A DNA stretch of 64,000 nt from Candidatus Gemmiger excrementigallinarum (lineage in GTDB: Bacteria > Bacillota > Clostridia > Oscillospirales > Ruminococcaceae): assembly GCA_019116445.1 (NCBI GenBank), contig DXBP01000064.1:1-64000 (forward strand), read 5' to 3'. Of this stretch, positions 25,682 through 35,307 are shown piece by piece (position 1 is the stretch's first letter; every line of letters starts with the position of its first letter). The translations under genes were made by a program, and so were the position numbers. The notes under the pieces were generated by a model that was given only the letters and a program-made list of their open reading frames with translations, was not told the DNA's origin and ran no database searches.

Positions 25682-26536
25682 TCAGCGATTGCCGCGGCGG
25701 TAGAACATGGTGCCCGCGCCGCGGTCAGAGAACATTTCCAGCAAGATGGAGTGGGGCACCCGGCCGTCGATGATGACGGCTTCGTGTACGCCCTTGTAGA
25801 TGGCTTCGGCCATGCCTTCGATCTTGGGCAGCATGCCCCCGGCAATGACCCCCGCCTGTTTGTAGCCCTCGATCTCGGAAACTTCCACCTCCGGGATCAG
25901 GGTGGATTCGTCGTCCTTGTCGTAGAGCAGGCCCACGATATCGGTCATACTCACCAGCTTTTCGGCGTGGAGGGCAATGGCGATTTCCGCGGCGGCGGTA
26001 TCGGCGTTGATGTTGTAGGGTACGCCGTTGCCGTCCATGCCCACGGTGGCGATCACCGGGATGAAGCTGTCCGCCAGCAGGTGATCGATCAAAGTGGTGT
26101 CCACCCGCTCGATCTCGCCCACATAACCCAGGTCCACATCCGCTTTGCGGGAGCAGGTGATCATGTGGCCGTCCATGCCGCAAAGGCCGACGCCGCGGCC
26201 CTTGAGCAGCGCCACCAGGTCCTTGTTCACCTGGCCCGCCAGCACCTGCTGGACGATGCCCATGGTTTCTTCATCGGTGTAGCGCAGGCCGCCCACAAAC
26301 TTGGACTCCTTGCCCACCTTTTTGAGCATCTGGTTGATGGCAGGGCCGCCCCCGTGGACCAGCACCACCCGCACGCCCAGCAGCGTGAGGGTGACCAGGT
26401 CGTTCATGACGGCCAGTTTCAGCTTGTCGTTGACCATGGCGTTGCCGCCGTACTTGATGACCAGCGTTTTGCCGTGGTATTTCTGGATATAAGGCGTTGC
26501 TTCGCTGAAAAGCAGCGCCATCTGTTCGTTTTTCAT
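25682..26536 (-). CDS. argB: acetylglutamate kinase
   Basis: Phosphorylates N-acetylglutamate. 284 residues. Amino acid kinase motifs: TLVIKYGGNAMVND, VRVVLVHGGGPAINQML, NINADTAAAEIA. The KFVGGLRYTDEETMGIVQQV segment is typical. The N-terminal helix before the first strand (MALLFSEATPYIQKY) resembles that of arginine-inhibited hexameric enzymes, so feedback inhibition by arginine is likely but inferred. Start ATG follows AAAGGGGACAGGTTC. Confidence 0.96.
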   Translation of the reverse strand: MKNEQMALLFSEATPYIQKYHGKTLVIKYGGNAMVNDKLKLAVMNDLVTLTLLGVRVVLVHGGGPAINQMLKKVGKESKFVGGLRYTDEETMGIVQQVLAGQVNKDLVALLKGRGVGLCGMDGHMITCSRKADVDLGYVGEIERVDTTLIDHLLADSFIPVIATVGMDGNGVPYNINADTAAAEIAIALHAEKLVSMTDIVGLLYDKDDESTLIPEVEVSEIEGYKQAGVIAGGMLPKIEGMAEAIYKGVHEAVIIDGRVPHSILLEMFSDRGAGTMFYRRGNR

Positions 26537-26556
26537 GAACCTGTCCCCTTTGCGTA

Positions 26557-27783
26557 TCAGGTGCGGTAGTCGCCGTTGATCTTCACATAGTCATAGGTCA
26601 GATCACAGCCCCAGGCCTTGGCCGTGGCATCGCCGCTGCCCAGGTCCACCAGAATCTCGATCTCGTCCTCCTGCAGGACCTTGGCGGCTTCCTCCTCGCT
26701 GTAGGGGTGGTGGGCGGCGTTCTCGCACACAAAGACCTCCCCCGCCCGGCTCTTCAGGCGCACGGCGGTTTTGGAAATATCAAAGTCCCCCGGCGTGTAG
26801 CCGATGGCGCAGAGCACCCGGCCCCAGTTGGCGTCGGCGCCGAACATGGCGGCCTTGAACAGGGTGGAGTGGATAACGCTCTTGGAAACGGCACGGGCGG
26901 TTTCCAGGTCCGGCGCACCGGTGACGGTGCATTCCAGCAGCTTGGTGGCGCCTTCGCCGTCCGCCGCCAGTTCCCGGCACAGATGCTCCGCCACGGCGGT
27001 GAGCGCCGCCACAAAGGTATCGTAGTCGGCGGTATCGGGCAGCACTTCGGCCCCGGCCAGGCCGGAAGCCAGCAGCAGCACCGTATCGTTGGTGGAGGTA
27101 TCGCCGTCCACCGAGATTTGGTTGAAGGTGGCCGGCACCACGGTGGACAGTGCCTTCTGCAGCAGGGCGGGTTCCACCTTGGCGTCGGTGGTCATGAACA
27201 GCAGCATGGTGGCCATGTTGGGGTGGATCATGCCGGAACCCTTGGCCATGGCGCCGATGTGGCAGGTCTTACCGCCGATGGTGAAGGCCACAGCGTACTC
27301 TTTGGAATGGGTGTCGGTGGTCATGATGGCGGTGGCCGCGTCGTGGCTGCCCTCCGGGGTGGCGGCCAGCTTGGCGGCGGCTTCGGGGATGCCCTTTTCA
27401 AAGGGAGCCAGTTCCATAGCCTGACCGATGACACCGGTGGAGGAAGGCAGCACGTCTTTGGCGTCGATGCCCAGGGCCTTGGCCACCAGGTCACAGGTAT
27501 CCTTGGCCAGCTGGATGCCATTGGGGGCGCAGGTGTTGGCGTTGCCGCTGTTCACAAGAATGGCCTGGGCGTAGCCGTCCTGCAGGTGTTCCCGGTCCAC
27601 CGTGATGGGGGCACCGTAGACTTTATTGGTGGTGTAGCAGCCAGCGCCCGCACAGCGCACGTCCGCTTTGATCAGCGCAAGGTCCAGCTTGGAATGGTTG
27701 CGCCGGATGCCGCAGTGCACACCCGCGGCCGAAAAACCTTTGGCGGCACAGACGCCGCCCGCAACAGGCTGAAAAGTTTCCAT
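26557..27783 (-). CDS. argJ: bifunctional glutamate/ornithine N-acetyltransferase
   Basis: Recycles the acetyl group from N-acetylornithine to glutamate and may also use acetyl-CoA. 408 residues. The precursor cleaves itself before the nucleophile Thr192 in HPNMATMLLFMTTDA; LVNSGNANTC and GVIGQAM are also conserved. With argJ present and no argA or argE here, the cyclic pathway is expected. GAGAGAGGGAAACGAAG precedes the ATG. The argB gene follows after 20 bases. Confidence 0.96.
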   Translation of the reverse strand: METFQPVAGGVCAAKGFSAAGVHCGIRRNHSKLDLALIKADVRCAGAGCYTTNKVYGAPITVDREHLQDGYAQAILVNSGNANTCAPNGIQLAKDTCDLVAKALGIDAKDVLPSSTGVIGQAMELAPFEKGIPEAAAKLAATPEGSHDAATAIMTTDTHSKEYAVAFTIGGKTCHIGAMAKGSGMIHPNMATMLLFMTTDAKVEPALLQKALSTVVPATFNQISVDGDTSTNDTVLLLASGLAGAEVLPDTADYDTFVAALTAVAEHLCRELAADGEGATKLLECTVTGAPDLETARAVSKSVIHSTLFKAAMFGADANWGRVLCAIGYTPGDFDISKTAVRLKSRAGEVFVCENAAHHPYSEEEAAKVLQEDEIEILVDLGSGDATAKAWGCDLTYDYVKINGDYRT

Positions 27784-27820
27784 CTTCGTTTCCCTCTCTC
27801 ACTTTCCACGATCTATTCGT

Positions 27821-28762
27821 TTACAGGGCCAGACCCGCACATTCGTCCAGTCCCAGCATCAGGTTCATGCACTGCACCGCCGCGCCCGAGGAACCTTTGC
27901 CCAGATTGTCAAACAGGCTGATGAGCTGCATCTGGGTGCCTTCGGGGTTGGTCAGGCAGAAAATTTCCAGCCGGTCGGACCCGGCCAGTTTGTTGGCGGC
28001 CAAAAATCCGCCGTCGGTCCCCTCGCACAAGGGGTGTACCGAGATCATGTTGGCCCCGGCGTAGTAGGCGGCCAGGGTATTGGCCACCTGCTGTGCCGTC
28101 AGGCCCAGGGCTTCCAGGTCCAGGGGGATCATGGTTTCCATACCGGCGTAATAATCGGCCACAATGGGCACGAAGTTGGGCGCACATTCCAACCCCGTGA
28201 TGGCTTTCATTTCCGGCAGGTGCTTGTGGTGCAAGGCCAGCCCGTAGGGGCGCGGGGCGTTCAGGGCCACGTTCTCCCGGGGAGTCTCATACTCGGCGAT
28301 CATCTTTTTGCCGCCGCCGGAATACCCGGTCAGGCTGTAGCAGTTCAGATGCAGATTTTTGGGCAACAGGCCCTTTTCCACCAGGGGGGCCACCGGGGCA
28401 ATAAACCCGGTAGCATGGCAGCCCGGCACCGCCACGCGGGTGGCGGCGGGCAGCTTGGCCCGGGTATCGCCCAGTTCCGGCAGGCCGTAGAGCCAGTCGG
28501 GATTGGTACGGTGGGCGGTGGAGGTATCCAGCACCCGCACATCGGGCCGCAGCAGCGGCACCACCTCCCGGGCGGCATCGTCCGGCAGGCAGAGGAAGGA
28601 GAGGTCACTCTCGTTGATGACGGCGGCCCGGGCGTGCACGTCCTTGCGGTCGGCCTCGGAAATCGTTAAAATTTCAAATTCCGGGCGGGCGGCCAGCCGG
28701 TCGGCAATGCGCAGGCCGGTGGTTCCGGCGGAACCATCCACAAAAATCTTATACTTTGCCAC
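27821..28762 (-). CDS. argC: N-acetyl-gamma-glutamyl-phosphate reductase (short type)
   Basis: Reduces acetylglutamyl phosphate to the semialdehyde with NADPH. 313 residues, i.e. the shorter AGPR type 2 rather than the roughly 345-residue type common in Bacillus. The nucleotide loop is GSAGTTGLRIADRL and the catalytic cysteine is C115 in VPGCHATGF. Translation starts at GTG 28762 (no in-frame ATG nearby), with a weak AGGTG ribosome site. Confidence 0.95.
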   Translation of the reverse strand: MAKYKIFVDGSAGTTGLRIADRLAARPEFEILTISEADRKDVHARAAVINESDLSFLCLPDDAAREVVPLLRPDVRVLDTSTAHRTNPDWLYGLPELGDTRAKLPAATRVAVPGCHATGFIAPVAPLVEKGLLPKNLHLNCYSLTGYSGGGKKMIAEYETPRENVALNAPRPYGLALHHKHLPEMKAITGLECAPNFVPIVADYYAGMETMIPLDLEALGLTAQQVANTLAAYYAGANMISVHPLCEGTDGGFLAANKLAGSDRLEIFCLTNPEGTQMQLISLFDNLGKGSSGAAVQCMNLMLGLDECAGLAL

Positions 28763-28781
28763 AAAAACACCTGTTTCTTTG

Positions 28782-30161
<1,380 letters not shown>

Positions 30162-30196
30162 AAGTATTCTCCTTCGGGGTGGTGTAATAACAAAAT

Positions 30197-30227
30197 CCGC
30201 CGTGGGCATACAGCCCGCCCACGGCGG
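30197..30227 (-). terminator. intercistronic hairpin between argG and argH
   Basis: Perfect 11-bp stem (CCGCCGTGGGC with its complement), nine-base loop; on the minus strand it is followed by ATTTTGTTATT. It may partly terminate or protect the argG message. Confidence 0.55.
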
Positions 30228-30252
30228 TACGGAATGGGGTCACAAATTCAGA

Positions 30253-31491
30253 TCAGTCCTGGGTGGGCCAGTTCTTGGCCAGCTTGGCGCGCTCGGCGAT
30301 GGGCAGGCCGAACAGGTTGATGAAGCCGCTGGCGTCGGCCTGGTTGTAGTCCTCGTCCTCGCCGAAGGAAGCGGTCTGCTCATCGTAGAGGGTGTAGGGG
30401 CTGGTAACGCCGGCGTTGATCATGTTGCCCTTGTACAGCTTGAGGGTCACATCACCGGTAACGGTCTTCTGCAGATCGTCGGTGAAGGCGGAGATAGCCT
30501 CCCGCAGGGGGGTGAACCACTGGCCGTTGTAGACAAGGTCACCCATCTTCTGGGCGATGATCTCCTTGAAATGAAAGGATTCCTTGTCCAGGGTGATGGT
30601 TTCCAGCACATTGTGGGCCTTGTACAGGATGGCACCGCCGGGGGTCTCGTAGACGCCGCGGCTCTTCATGCCCACCAGCCGGTTTTCCACAATGTCCAGC
30701 AGGCCGATGCCGTTTTCGCCGCCCACCTTGTTCAGGTATTCAATGAGGGCCACACCGTCCATCTCCTGATCGTTGACGGCGGTGGGGATGCCCTTTTCGA
30801 AGTGGATCTTCACATAGGTGGGGGTGTCGGGAGCCTGTTCGGGGCTGACGCCCAGCTCCAGGAAGCCCTCTTTGTTGTACTGGGGTTCCAGAGAAGGCTG
30901 CTCCAGGTCCAGGCCCTCGTGGCTCAGGTGCCAGAGGTTCTTATCCTTGGAGTAGTTGGTTTCCCGGTTGATCTTCAGGGGGATGTTGTGGGCCTCGGCG
31001 TAGTCGATTTCCTCGTCACGGCTCTTGATGTTCCACTCCCGCCAGGGGGCGATGATGGTCATATCGGGGGCTATGGCCTTGAGGGTCAGCTCAAAACGGA
31101 CCTGGTCGTTGCCCTTGCCGGTGCAGCCGTGGCAGATGGCGTCGGCGCCCTCCTGCTTGGCGATGTCGGCCAGCGCCTTGGCGATGCAGGGACGGGCGTG
31201 GGAGGTGCCCAGCAGGTAATCCTCGTACTTGGCATCCGCCTTCAGGCAGGGCCAGATGTAGTTTTCCACATAGTCCTTTTTCAGGTCCAGCACGTACAGC
31301 TTGGAAGCGCCGGTCTTGATGGCCTTTTCTTCCAGGCCGTCCAGCTCGGTGCCCTGGCCCACGTCGCCGGAAACGGCGATGACTTCGCAGTTGTTGTAGT
31401 TTTCCTTCAGCCAGGGGATGATGATGGAGGTATCCAGGCCGCCGGAGTAAGCCAGTACCACTTTCTTGATGTCCGCTTTGTTCTTTTTCAT
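30253..31491 (-). CDS. argG: argininosuccinate synthase
   Basis: Joins citrulline and aspartate with ATP. 412 residues. N-type ATP pyrophosphatase loop [18 protein letters not shown] is at residues 12-29, followed by [13 protein letters not shown] and the citrulline-site [10 protein letters not shown]-like [13 protein letters not shown]. It is first in the arg operon, behind a strong promoter whose start region carries an ARG-box palindrome. CAGGAGAGGGAACATC precedes the ATG. Confidence 0.97.
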   Translation of the reverse strand: MKKNKADIKKVVLAYSGGLDTSIIIPWLKENYNNCEVIAVSGDVGQGTELDGLEEKAIKTGASKLYVLDLKKDYVENYIWPCLKADAKYEDYLLGTSHARPCIAKALADIAKQEGADAICHGCTGKGNDQVRFELTLKAIAPDMTIIAPWREWNIKSRDEEIDYAEAHNIPLKINRETNYSKDKNLWHLSHEGLDLEQPSLEPQYNKEGFLELGVSPEQAPDTPTYVKIHFEKGIPTAVNDQEMDGVALIEYLNKVGGENGIGLLDIVENRLVGMKSRGVYETPGGAILYKAHNVLETITLDKESFHFKEIIAQKMGDLVYNGQWFTPLREAISAFTDDLQKTVTGDVTLKLYKGNMINAGVTSPYTLYDEQTASFGEDEDYNQADASGFINLFGLPIAERAKLAKNWPTQD

Positions 31492-31544
31492 GATGTTCCC
31501 TCTCCTGTTATGCCAGCGCCGGGGACTTGGTTGCTTGCCGTCGC

Positions 31545-31558
31545 TGAATATTTATTCA
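31545..31558. promoter_or_regulatory. ARG box (ArgR/AhrC operator)
   Basis: TGAATATTTATTCA, a perfect TGAATA-TT-TATTCA palindrome matching the known bacterial ARG box (TGAAT-4 A/T-ATTCA). It lies 13-27 bases downstream of the argG -10 hexamer, over or just after the transcription start, so a bound arginine repressor would block initiation. Confidence 0.82.
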
Positions 31559-31571
31559 TTCGATACTGCAT

Positions 31572-31599
31572 ATTATACAACTTTTCATACAAAAAGCAA
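31572..31599 (-). promoter_or_regulatory. promoter of the argGHCJBDF operon
   Basis: Minus strand: TTGCTT (31599-31594), 16-base spacer, TATAAT (31577-31572). Predicted start near 31565, leader about 75 bases. Confidence 0.82.
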
Positions 31600-31749
31600 G
31601 TGGAAAACCGCACAAAGGATTTTCCACGGAGCACTTGTTTTTAGGCAGAGTGCACAGCATTTTTCTTCCTCTATGCGGTCCAATGTATGAATATACAGTT
31701 TTTCTTGCAAAATCCCCACGGGTCAGCGTGGTTTTTTCTCTTTGTGGGT

Positions 31750-32649
31750 TTATGCACCATTCACCTGCTGCAAAACCTCGTCCACTTCCGCCCGGTCCAG
31801 CTGCAGCCGCACCGGGGCAGGCGGGTCGGCGGGGGGATTGAGCGCATACGCCCAGTAGCCCAGGTCCAGCCAGCGGCCGAACTTGTAGCCGCTGTTTTTT
31901 TCTACGCCATAGCGGGTGAAACCCAACTGTTTATGGAAGGCATCACTCTGGGGGTTGGGCCGGGTGACGAGGGCAAAGGCGTTGTGGTAGCCCTGGCGGC
32001 GCAGCAGGTCCAGCAGCGCCGTGTACAGCTTGCGGCCGGTCCCCTGGCCCAGTACCTGGGGGGCACAGTAGACGGTGGTTTCCACATCCCAGGCGAAGGC
32101 CCGCCGGGTATGCCAGGGGTGGGCGCAGGCGTAGCCCGCCAGCCGCCCGTCCGCCGTATAGGCTACCAAAAAGGGCGCTTTTTCCAGCACGTCGGCAATA
32201 TTCTGCCGGTACTCTTCCACCGTGGAAAGCTCATATTGAAACGTCTGGGTGCCGTGGGTGACGTACCAATTATAAAGGGCAACCACATCGGCGGCATCCT
32301 CGGGGGTGGCCATCCGCACCGTCAGACGGCTGCGGACGGCCCAGTCCGCGGCCAGGGCTTCTTTGTCGGCCTTGGGCAGTTTTTTCAGGGCCGCTTCCCG
32401 TTTCAGGGCCGCGGATTTATCGGCGCAGCGCTCGGCGTAGGCCAGCTGCACCGCGGCTTTACCGTGGCTTTTGGTGTATTTGGCGCCGCCCGCCCCCGTG
32501 CGGTGGGCACGGAGCCGACGGGCCAGGTCGTTGGTCCAGCCCGCGTACAGGCTGCCGTCGGCACAGCGCAGCAGATAGACCCAGGCCGGGGTATCGGGCA
32601 GCCGGTCCGCCGCCAGGCTGGGTGCAGGACCGAATCCGGCGGTGCTCAT
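31750..32649 (-). CDS. GIY-YIG nuclease domain fused to a GNAT acetyltransferase
   Basis: 299 residues with two unlike domains. Residues 20-102 are a GIY-YIG endonuclease module of the YhbQ/UPF0213 type: VYLLRCADGSLYAGWTN (Y25, Y35), catalytic-type Arg in ARRLRAHR and Glu85 in LKREAALKKL. Residues 108-270 are a PAT-like GNAT domain: VRMATPEDAADVVALYNWYV, GRLAGYACAHPW, and CoA loop VLGQGTGRKLYTALL. A Pro/Ala-rich tail ends in helix LDRAEVDEVLQQV. The start overlaps the MYG1-like stop (ATGA), so the two are translated together. Function unknown; both domain calls are firm. Confidence 0.88.
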   Translation of the reverse strand: MSTAGFGPAPSLAADRLPDTPAWVYLLRCADGSLYAGWTNDLARRLRAHRTGAGGAKYTKSHGKAAVQLAYAERCADKSAALKREAALKKLPKADKEALAADWAVRSRLTVRMATPEDAADVVALYNWYVTHGTQTFQYELSTVEEYRQNIADVLEKAPFLVAYTADGRLAGYACAHPWHTRRAFAWDVETTVYCAPQVLGQGTGRKLYTALLDLLRRQGYHNAFALVTRPNPQSDAFHKQLGFTRYGVEKNSGYKFGRWLDLGYWAYALNPPADPPAPVRLQLDRAEVDEVLQQVNGA

Positions 32650-33479
32650 TCGCTCACCGGGCGGCCCGCAGCCCGCAGGGTACGGCGGCAGGCTTCGATG
32701 GCGGTGGCCTTGTCGTCAGCGGTGATCAGGAACCGGCTGGGGTGGCAGAACCGCAGCCCCAGGCCGCTGATCTGGCGCAGCTGCTCCTCCGGCTTGCCCG
32801 CCCAGGCCGGCGGGAAAGGCAGTTTGCTGCGCTTGGTGCGGTGGTCGTTGACGCACTGGGCGCTGTAGCCGCCCCGCTGGCTGGGGTACACCACAAAGAT
32901 GGCGTCGGTCTTGTACAGGCCGTTTTTCCAGGGCATATAGGCGGGCAGCACCACAATGCCGTCCCGCATGTTGGCGTAAGCCCGGCGCACCGTTTCGTCG
33001 GCGCGGTTCACGGCGTTGGCGGCGGCAATCTCATTTTCCAGAATGGTCTTGGCCACCGGCACCGCCCGCCAGAAGCACTCGTCGGGGTCGTCCTTGGAAT
33101 CCCACAGGGGGTTGAAGCTGCCGATGGCGTCCGCCAGGGAATTCTGCTCCCCGGTGTTGTCGTTCAGGTCCAGGGGCTGGATGAAGTTTTCGTCCAGCAG
33201 GCGGGCCTGGTGTTCCCCCACCAGCTGGGCGCCCAGCACCCGCCACAAAAGGCCCAGGGCCGCGTAAGGAACGCCGTTGGGGCGGGTCTCCCGGGGTTCG
33301 GAATGGTGGTCGAACATACCGCCGCCCACATCATAGACAATGCCCTCGAAGTCATCGGGCACCGTAAAACCACGGATGATCTTGATATCGGGGCGCACGA
33401 TCTGCAAAAGCGCCGTGGAAAACACATCGTCGGCATGGAACTTGCCGCCGTGGGTAAAACCGTTTGCGGGTATTTTCAT
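32646..33479 (-). CDS. MYG1 family protein (DHH-like phosphoesterase/exonuclease)
   Basis: 277 residues from ATG 33479, ten bases after AGGAG; an ATG three codons earlier is too close to that site. Family pattern: NGFTHGGKFHADDVFSTALL, VYDVGGGMFDHHSEP with the metal-binding DHH, and LADAIGSFNPLWD. Eukaryotic MYG1 is a 3'-5' RNA exonuclease of nucleus and mitochondria; bacterial members are uncharacterised. It is first of a two-gene unit with the GIY-YIG/GNAT fusion. Confidence 0.9.
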   Translation of the reverse strand: MKIPANGFTHGGKFHADDVFSTALLQIVRPDIKIIRGFTVPDDFEGIVYDVGGGMFDHHSEPRETRPNGVPYAALGLLWRVLGAQLVGEHQARLLDENFIQPLDLNDNTGEQNSLADAIGSFNPLWDSKDDPDECFWRAVPVAKTILENEIAAANAVNRADETVRRAYANMRDGIVVLPAYMPWKNGLYKTDAIFVVYPSQRGGYSAQCVNDHRTKRSKLPFPPAWAGKPEEQLRQISGLGLRFCHPSRFLITADDKATAIEACRRTLRAAGRPVSE

Positions 33480-33519
33480 AACTGTCATTCTCCTGATGAT
33501 GGTAGATTGTGTATTTGCC

Positions 33520-33528
33520 ATTATACCA
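33520..33528 (-). promoter_or_regulatory. extended -10 promoter of the MYG1-like gene
   Basis: Minus strand TGGTATAAT, an extended -10 with perfect TATAAT (33525-33520); no clear -35. Confidence 0.6.
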
Positions 33529-33623
33529 CATCCGGTCCGGCACTGCACACCACAGACGCAAAAAAACGGCAGACCGCACCAACTCTCCCCGTGCAGTCCA
33601 CCGTCCGGCGGCAAAATCGTGAT

Positions 33624-33827
33624 TCAATGCCCCATCTGCGGGCCTATGTATCCGCCCGCCTGCCAGTAACTGTGCAGCATCTGGCGGCAGGCTTCGTTGG
33701 CGCGGCGCAGGTATTCCTTTTTGCGCTGCTGTTCCTCGTGCTGGCGCTGCTGCAAAACGCGCCATTGGGCGCAGGTCTTATGGCAGCCTTGGCAGTAGTG
33801 GGGGCAGTTGGTTTGACAGGGCAGCAT
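33624..33827 (-). CDS. small Cys-rich protein (67 residues)
   Basis: Starts at ATG 33827 after AGGGAGGAACCGCCC. The first 20 residues, MLPCQTNCPHYCQGCHKTCA, hold five Cys and two His spaced as a likely zinc-binding knuckle; the rest is a charged helix (QRQHEEQQRKKEYLRRANEA). I recall similar short NCPHYC-GCHKTC proteins as common unnamed genes in Ruminococcaceae, sometimes in mobile regions, but this rests on memory. No partner gene is obvious. Confidence 0.7.
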   Translation of the reverse strand: MLPCQTNCPHYCQGCHKTCAQWRVLQQRQHEEQQRKKEYLRRANEACRQMLHSYWQAGGYIGPQMGH

Positions 33828-33922
33828 GGGCGGTTCCTCCCTTATCCGGTCTTTACCCCCAGTATAGCGCAGCCAAACCGCGAAATCTATCGTATTCCGG
33901 TCATTTTTGCGTAAAGAATCCG

Positions 33923-34633
33923 TCAACAGGCCCCCACGAAGGCCGCGAAGATCTTGCGGCTGTCCTCGTTGACTTTATAGGAGAATTCCGGGTGCCACTG
34001 CACGGCCCACACAAACCGCTTGCCCGGCTCGTACACGGCTTCGATGATGCCGTCGGGCGCGGCGGCCATGGCCGCAAGGCCCGGCGCCAGGGTGTGGATG
34101 GCCTGGTGGTGGTAGCTGTTCACCGGCAGGGTATCCTTGCCCAGCAGGTCGGCCAGCGGGGTGCCGGGCAGCAGCCGTACCGTATGGATGGGGGCTTCGT
34201 AGGCGCCGGTCTGGTGGTGGTTGACTTCCGAGGGATATTCCACCGGCAGGTCCTGCCACAGGGTGCCCCCCAGGGCGGCGTTCAAAAACTGGATGCCCCG
34301 GCAGATGCCCAACACCGGTTTATCCTGGGCCCGGGCCAGCGCCAGCAGTTTTTGCTCCATGGCGTCCCGCGGGGGGCAGGTTTCCCCGCACAGAGAGGTC
34401 TGCGCCGCACCATACACCGACGGGGCCACGTCCTGCCCGCCGGTGAGCAGGAATCCGTCACAGGTATCGGCCAATCGTGCCAGGGCCTGCGCATCATCGG
34501 TAAGGGGCAGCATCACCGGCACACCCCCGGCCTGCTGAATCCCCTCCATGTATCCGGGCAGCATCCAGTAGCTGGCTTTCTGGTAGTCCATCAGCGGCAC
34601 AAGCCCGATCAGCGGGCGCTTTGTGTTTTCCAT
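33923..34633 (-). CDS. class I glutamine amidotransferase-like hydrolase (peptidase C26, PuuD-like)
   Basis: Likely hydrolyses gamma-glutamyl amides such as gamma-glutamyl-GABA. 236 residues from ATG 34633 (after AGGGGAGGAAAGAACGA). Nucleophile Cys111 in VLGICRGIQ, catalytic His/Glu in WAVQWHPEFSY, and FLLTGGQDVAPSVYG are canonical. No puu polyamine genes are near, so the true substrate is open. Upstream lies the terminator of the preceding unit. Confidence 0.9.
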   Translation of the reverse strand: MENTKRPLIGLVPLMDYQKASYWMLPGYMEGIQQAGGVPVMLPLTDDAQALARLADTCDGFLLTGGQDVAPSVYGAAQTSLCGETCPPRDAMEQKLLALARAQDKPVLGICRGIQFLNAALGGTLWQDLPVEYPSEVNHHQTGAYEAPIHTVRLLPGTPLADLLGKDTLPVNSYHHQAIHTLAPGLAAMAAAPDGIIEAVYEPGKRFVWAVQWHPEFSYKVNEDSRKIFAAFVGAC

Positions 34634-34656
34634 TCGTTCTTTCCTCCCCTGAAAAA

Positions 34657-34690
34657 AAGGCGAAGATGTCCGGGTGGGCATCTTCGCCTT
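34657..34690 (-). terminator. terminator after the HAD hydrolase, end of glycan locus
   Basis: Minus strand: 12-bp perfect stem AAGGCGAAGATG with its complement, ten-base loop, then TTTTTTT. It probably ends the long minus-strand glycan transcript. Confidence 0.92.
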
Positions 34691-34736
34691 GTGTCTTTGT
34701 CATTGTAGCGCGCCGGGGCGCGTTCGTCAAGAGGGT

Positions 34737-35294
34737 TCAGAATACCTCCACTTTGAACACCGCCGCACCGCTGGCTTTCGCCGCCGCCAGGCCCGGGCCG
34801 GAATCCTCAAAGATCATGGTTTCCGCCGGGGTGACGCCGAAGTGTTCCATGGCTTTCAGGTACCCTTCGGGGTCCGGCTTGCTCTTCTCCACATCCTCGC
34901 TGGTGAGGATCAGGTCGAACCAGCACACGCAGCCGAAATGGCTCAGCACCTCGGTGGCGTTGCGGCGGCTGCCGGTGGTCACGCAGGCCAGCCGGTGCCC
35001 GGCAGCCCGCAGATTCTGCAGCAGTTCAAACAGCGCCCGGTTGGGGCGCACCGTATCGAGGAAGTCGCCATACAGTTCCTTTTTGCGGTCGTGGACCCGC
35101 TCCACATCGGCGGCATCGGGGTCACCGCCCATCAGGGGACGGAGGAATTCCTTATAATAGCCGCCGTTGCAGTGGTCGGCGTAGTATTCGTCGCTGACGG
35201 TAAAGCCCAGCTCTTCCAGAGCCGCCCGGTAGGAAGCCGCGTTGGCGGGCACGGTGTCCAGCAGGGTGCCGTCCAGATCGACACAGATCAACAT
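34737..35294 (-). CDS. HAD superfamily hydrolase (phosphatase)
   Basis: 185 residues from ATG 35294 (after GAAAGGAGTTTTCCC). Motif I is CVDLDGTLLDT (D5 and D7), motif II ACVTTGS, motif III Lys in EKSKPDPEGYL and motif IV IFEDSGPGL. The subclass I cap lies between. The substrate is probably a sugar phosphate, since it is followed upstream by kinase-like, nucleotidyltransferase and epimerase genes in the same operon; phosphoglycolate or beta-phosphoglucomutase activities are alternatives. Confidence 0.9.
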   Translation of the reverse strand: MLICVDLDGTLLDTVPANAASYRAALEELGFTVSDEYYADHCNGGYYKEFLRPLMGGDPDAADVERVHDRKKELYGDFLDTVRPNRALFELLQNLRAAGHRLACVTTGSRRNATEVLSHFGCVCWFDLILTSEDVEKSKPDPEGYLKAMEHFGVTPAETMIFEDSGPGLAAAKASGAAVFKVEVF

Positions 35295-35307
35295 GGGAAA
35301 ACTCCTT

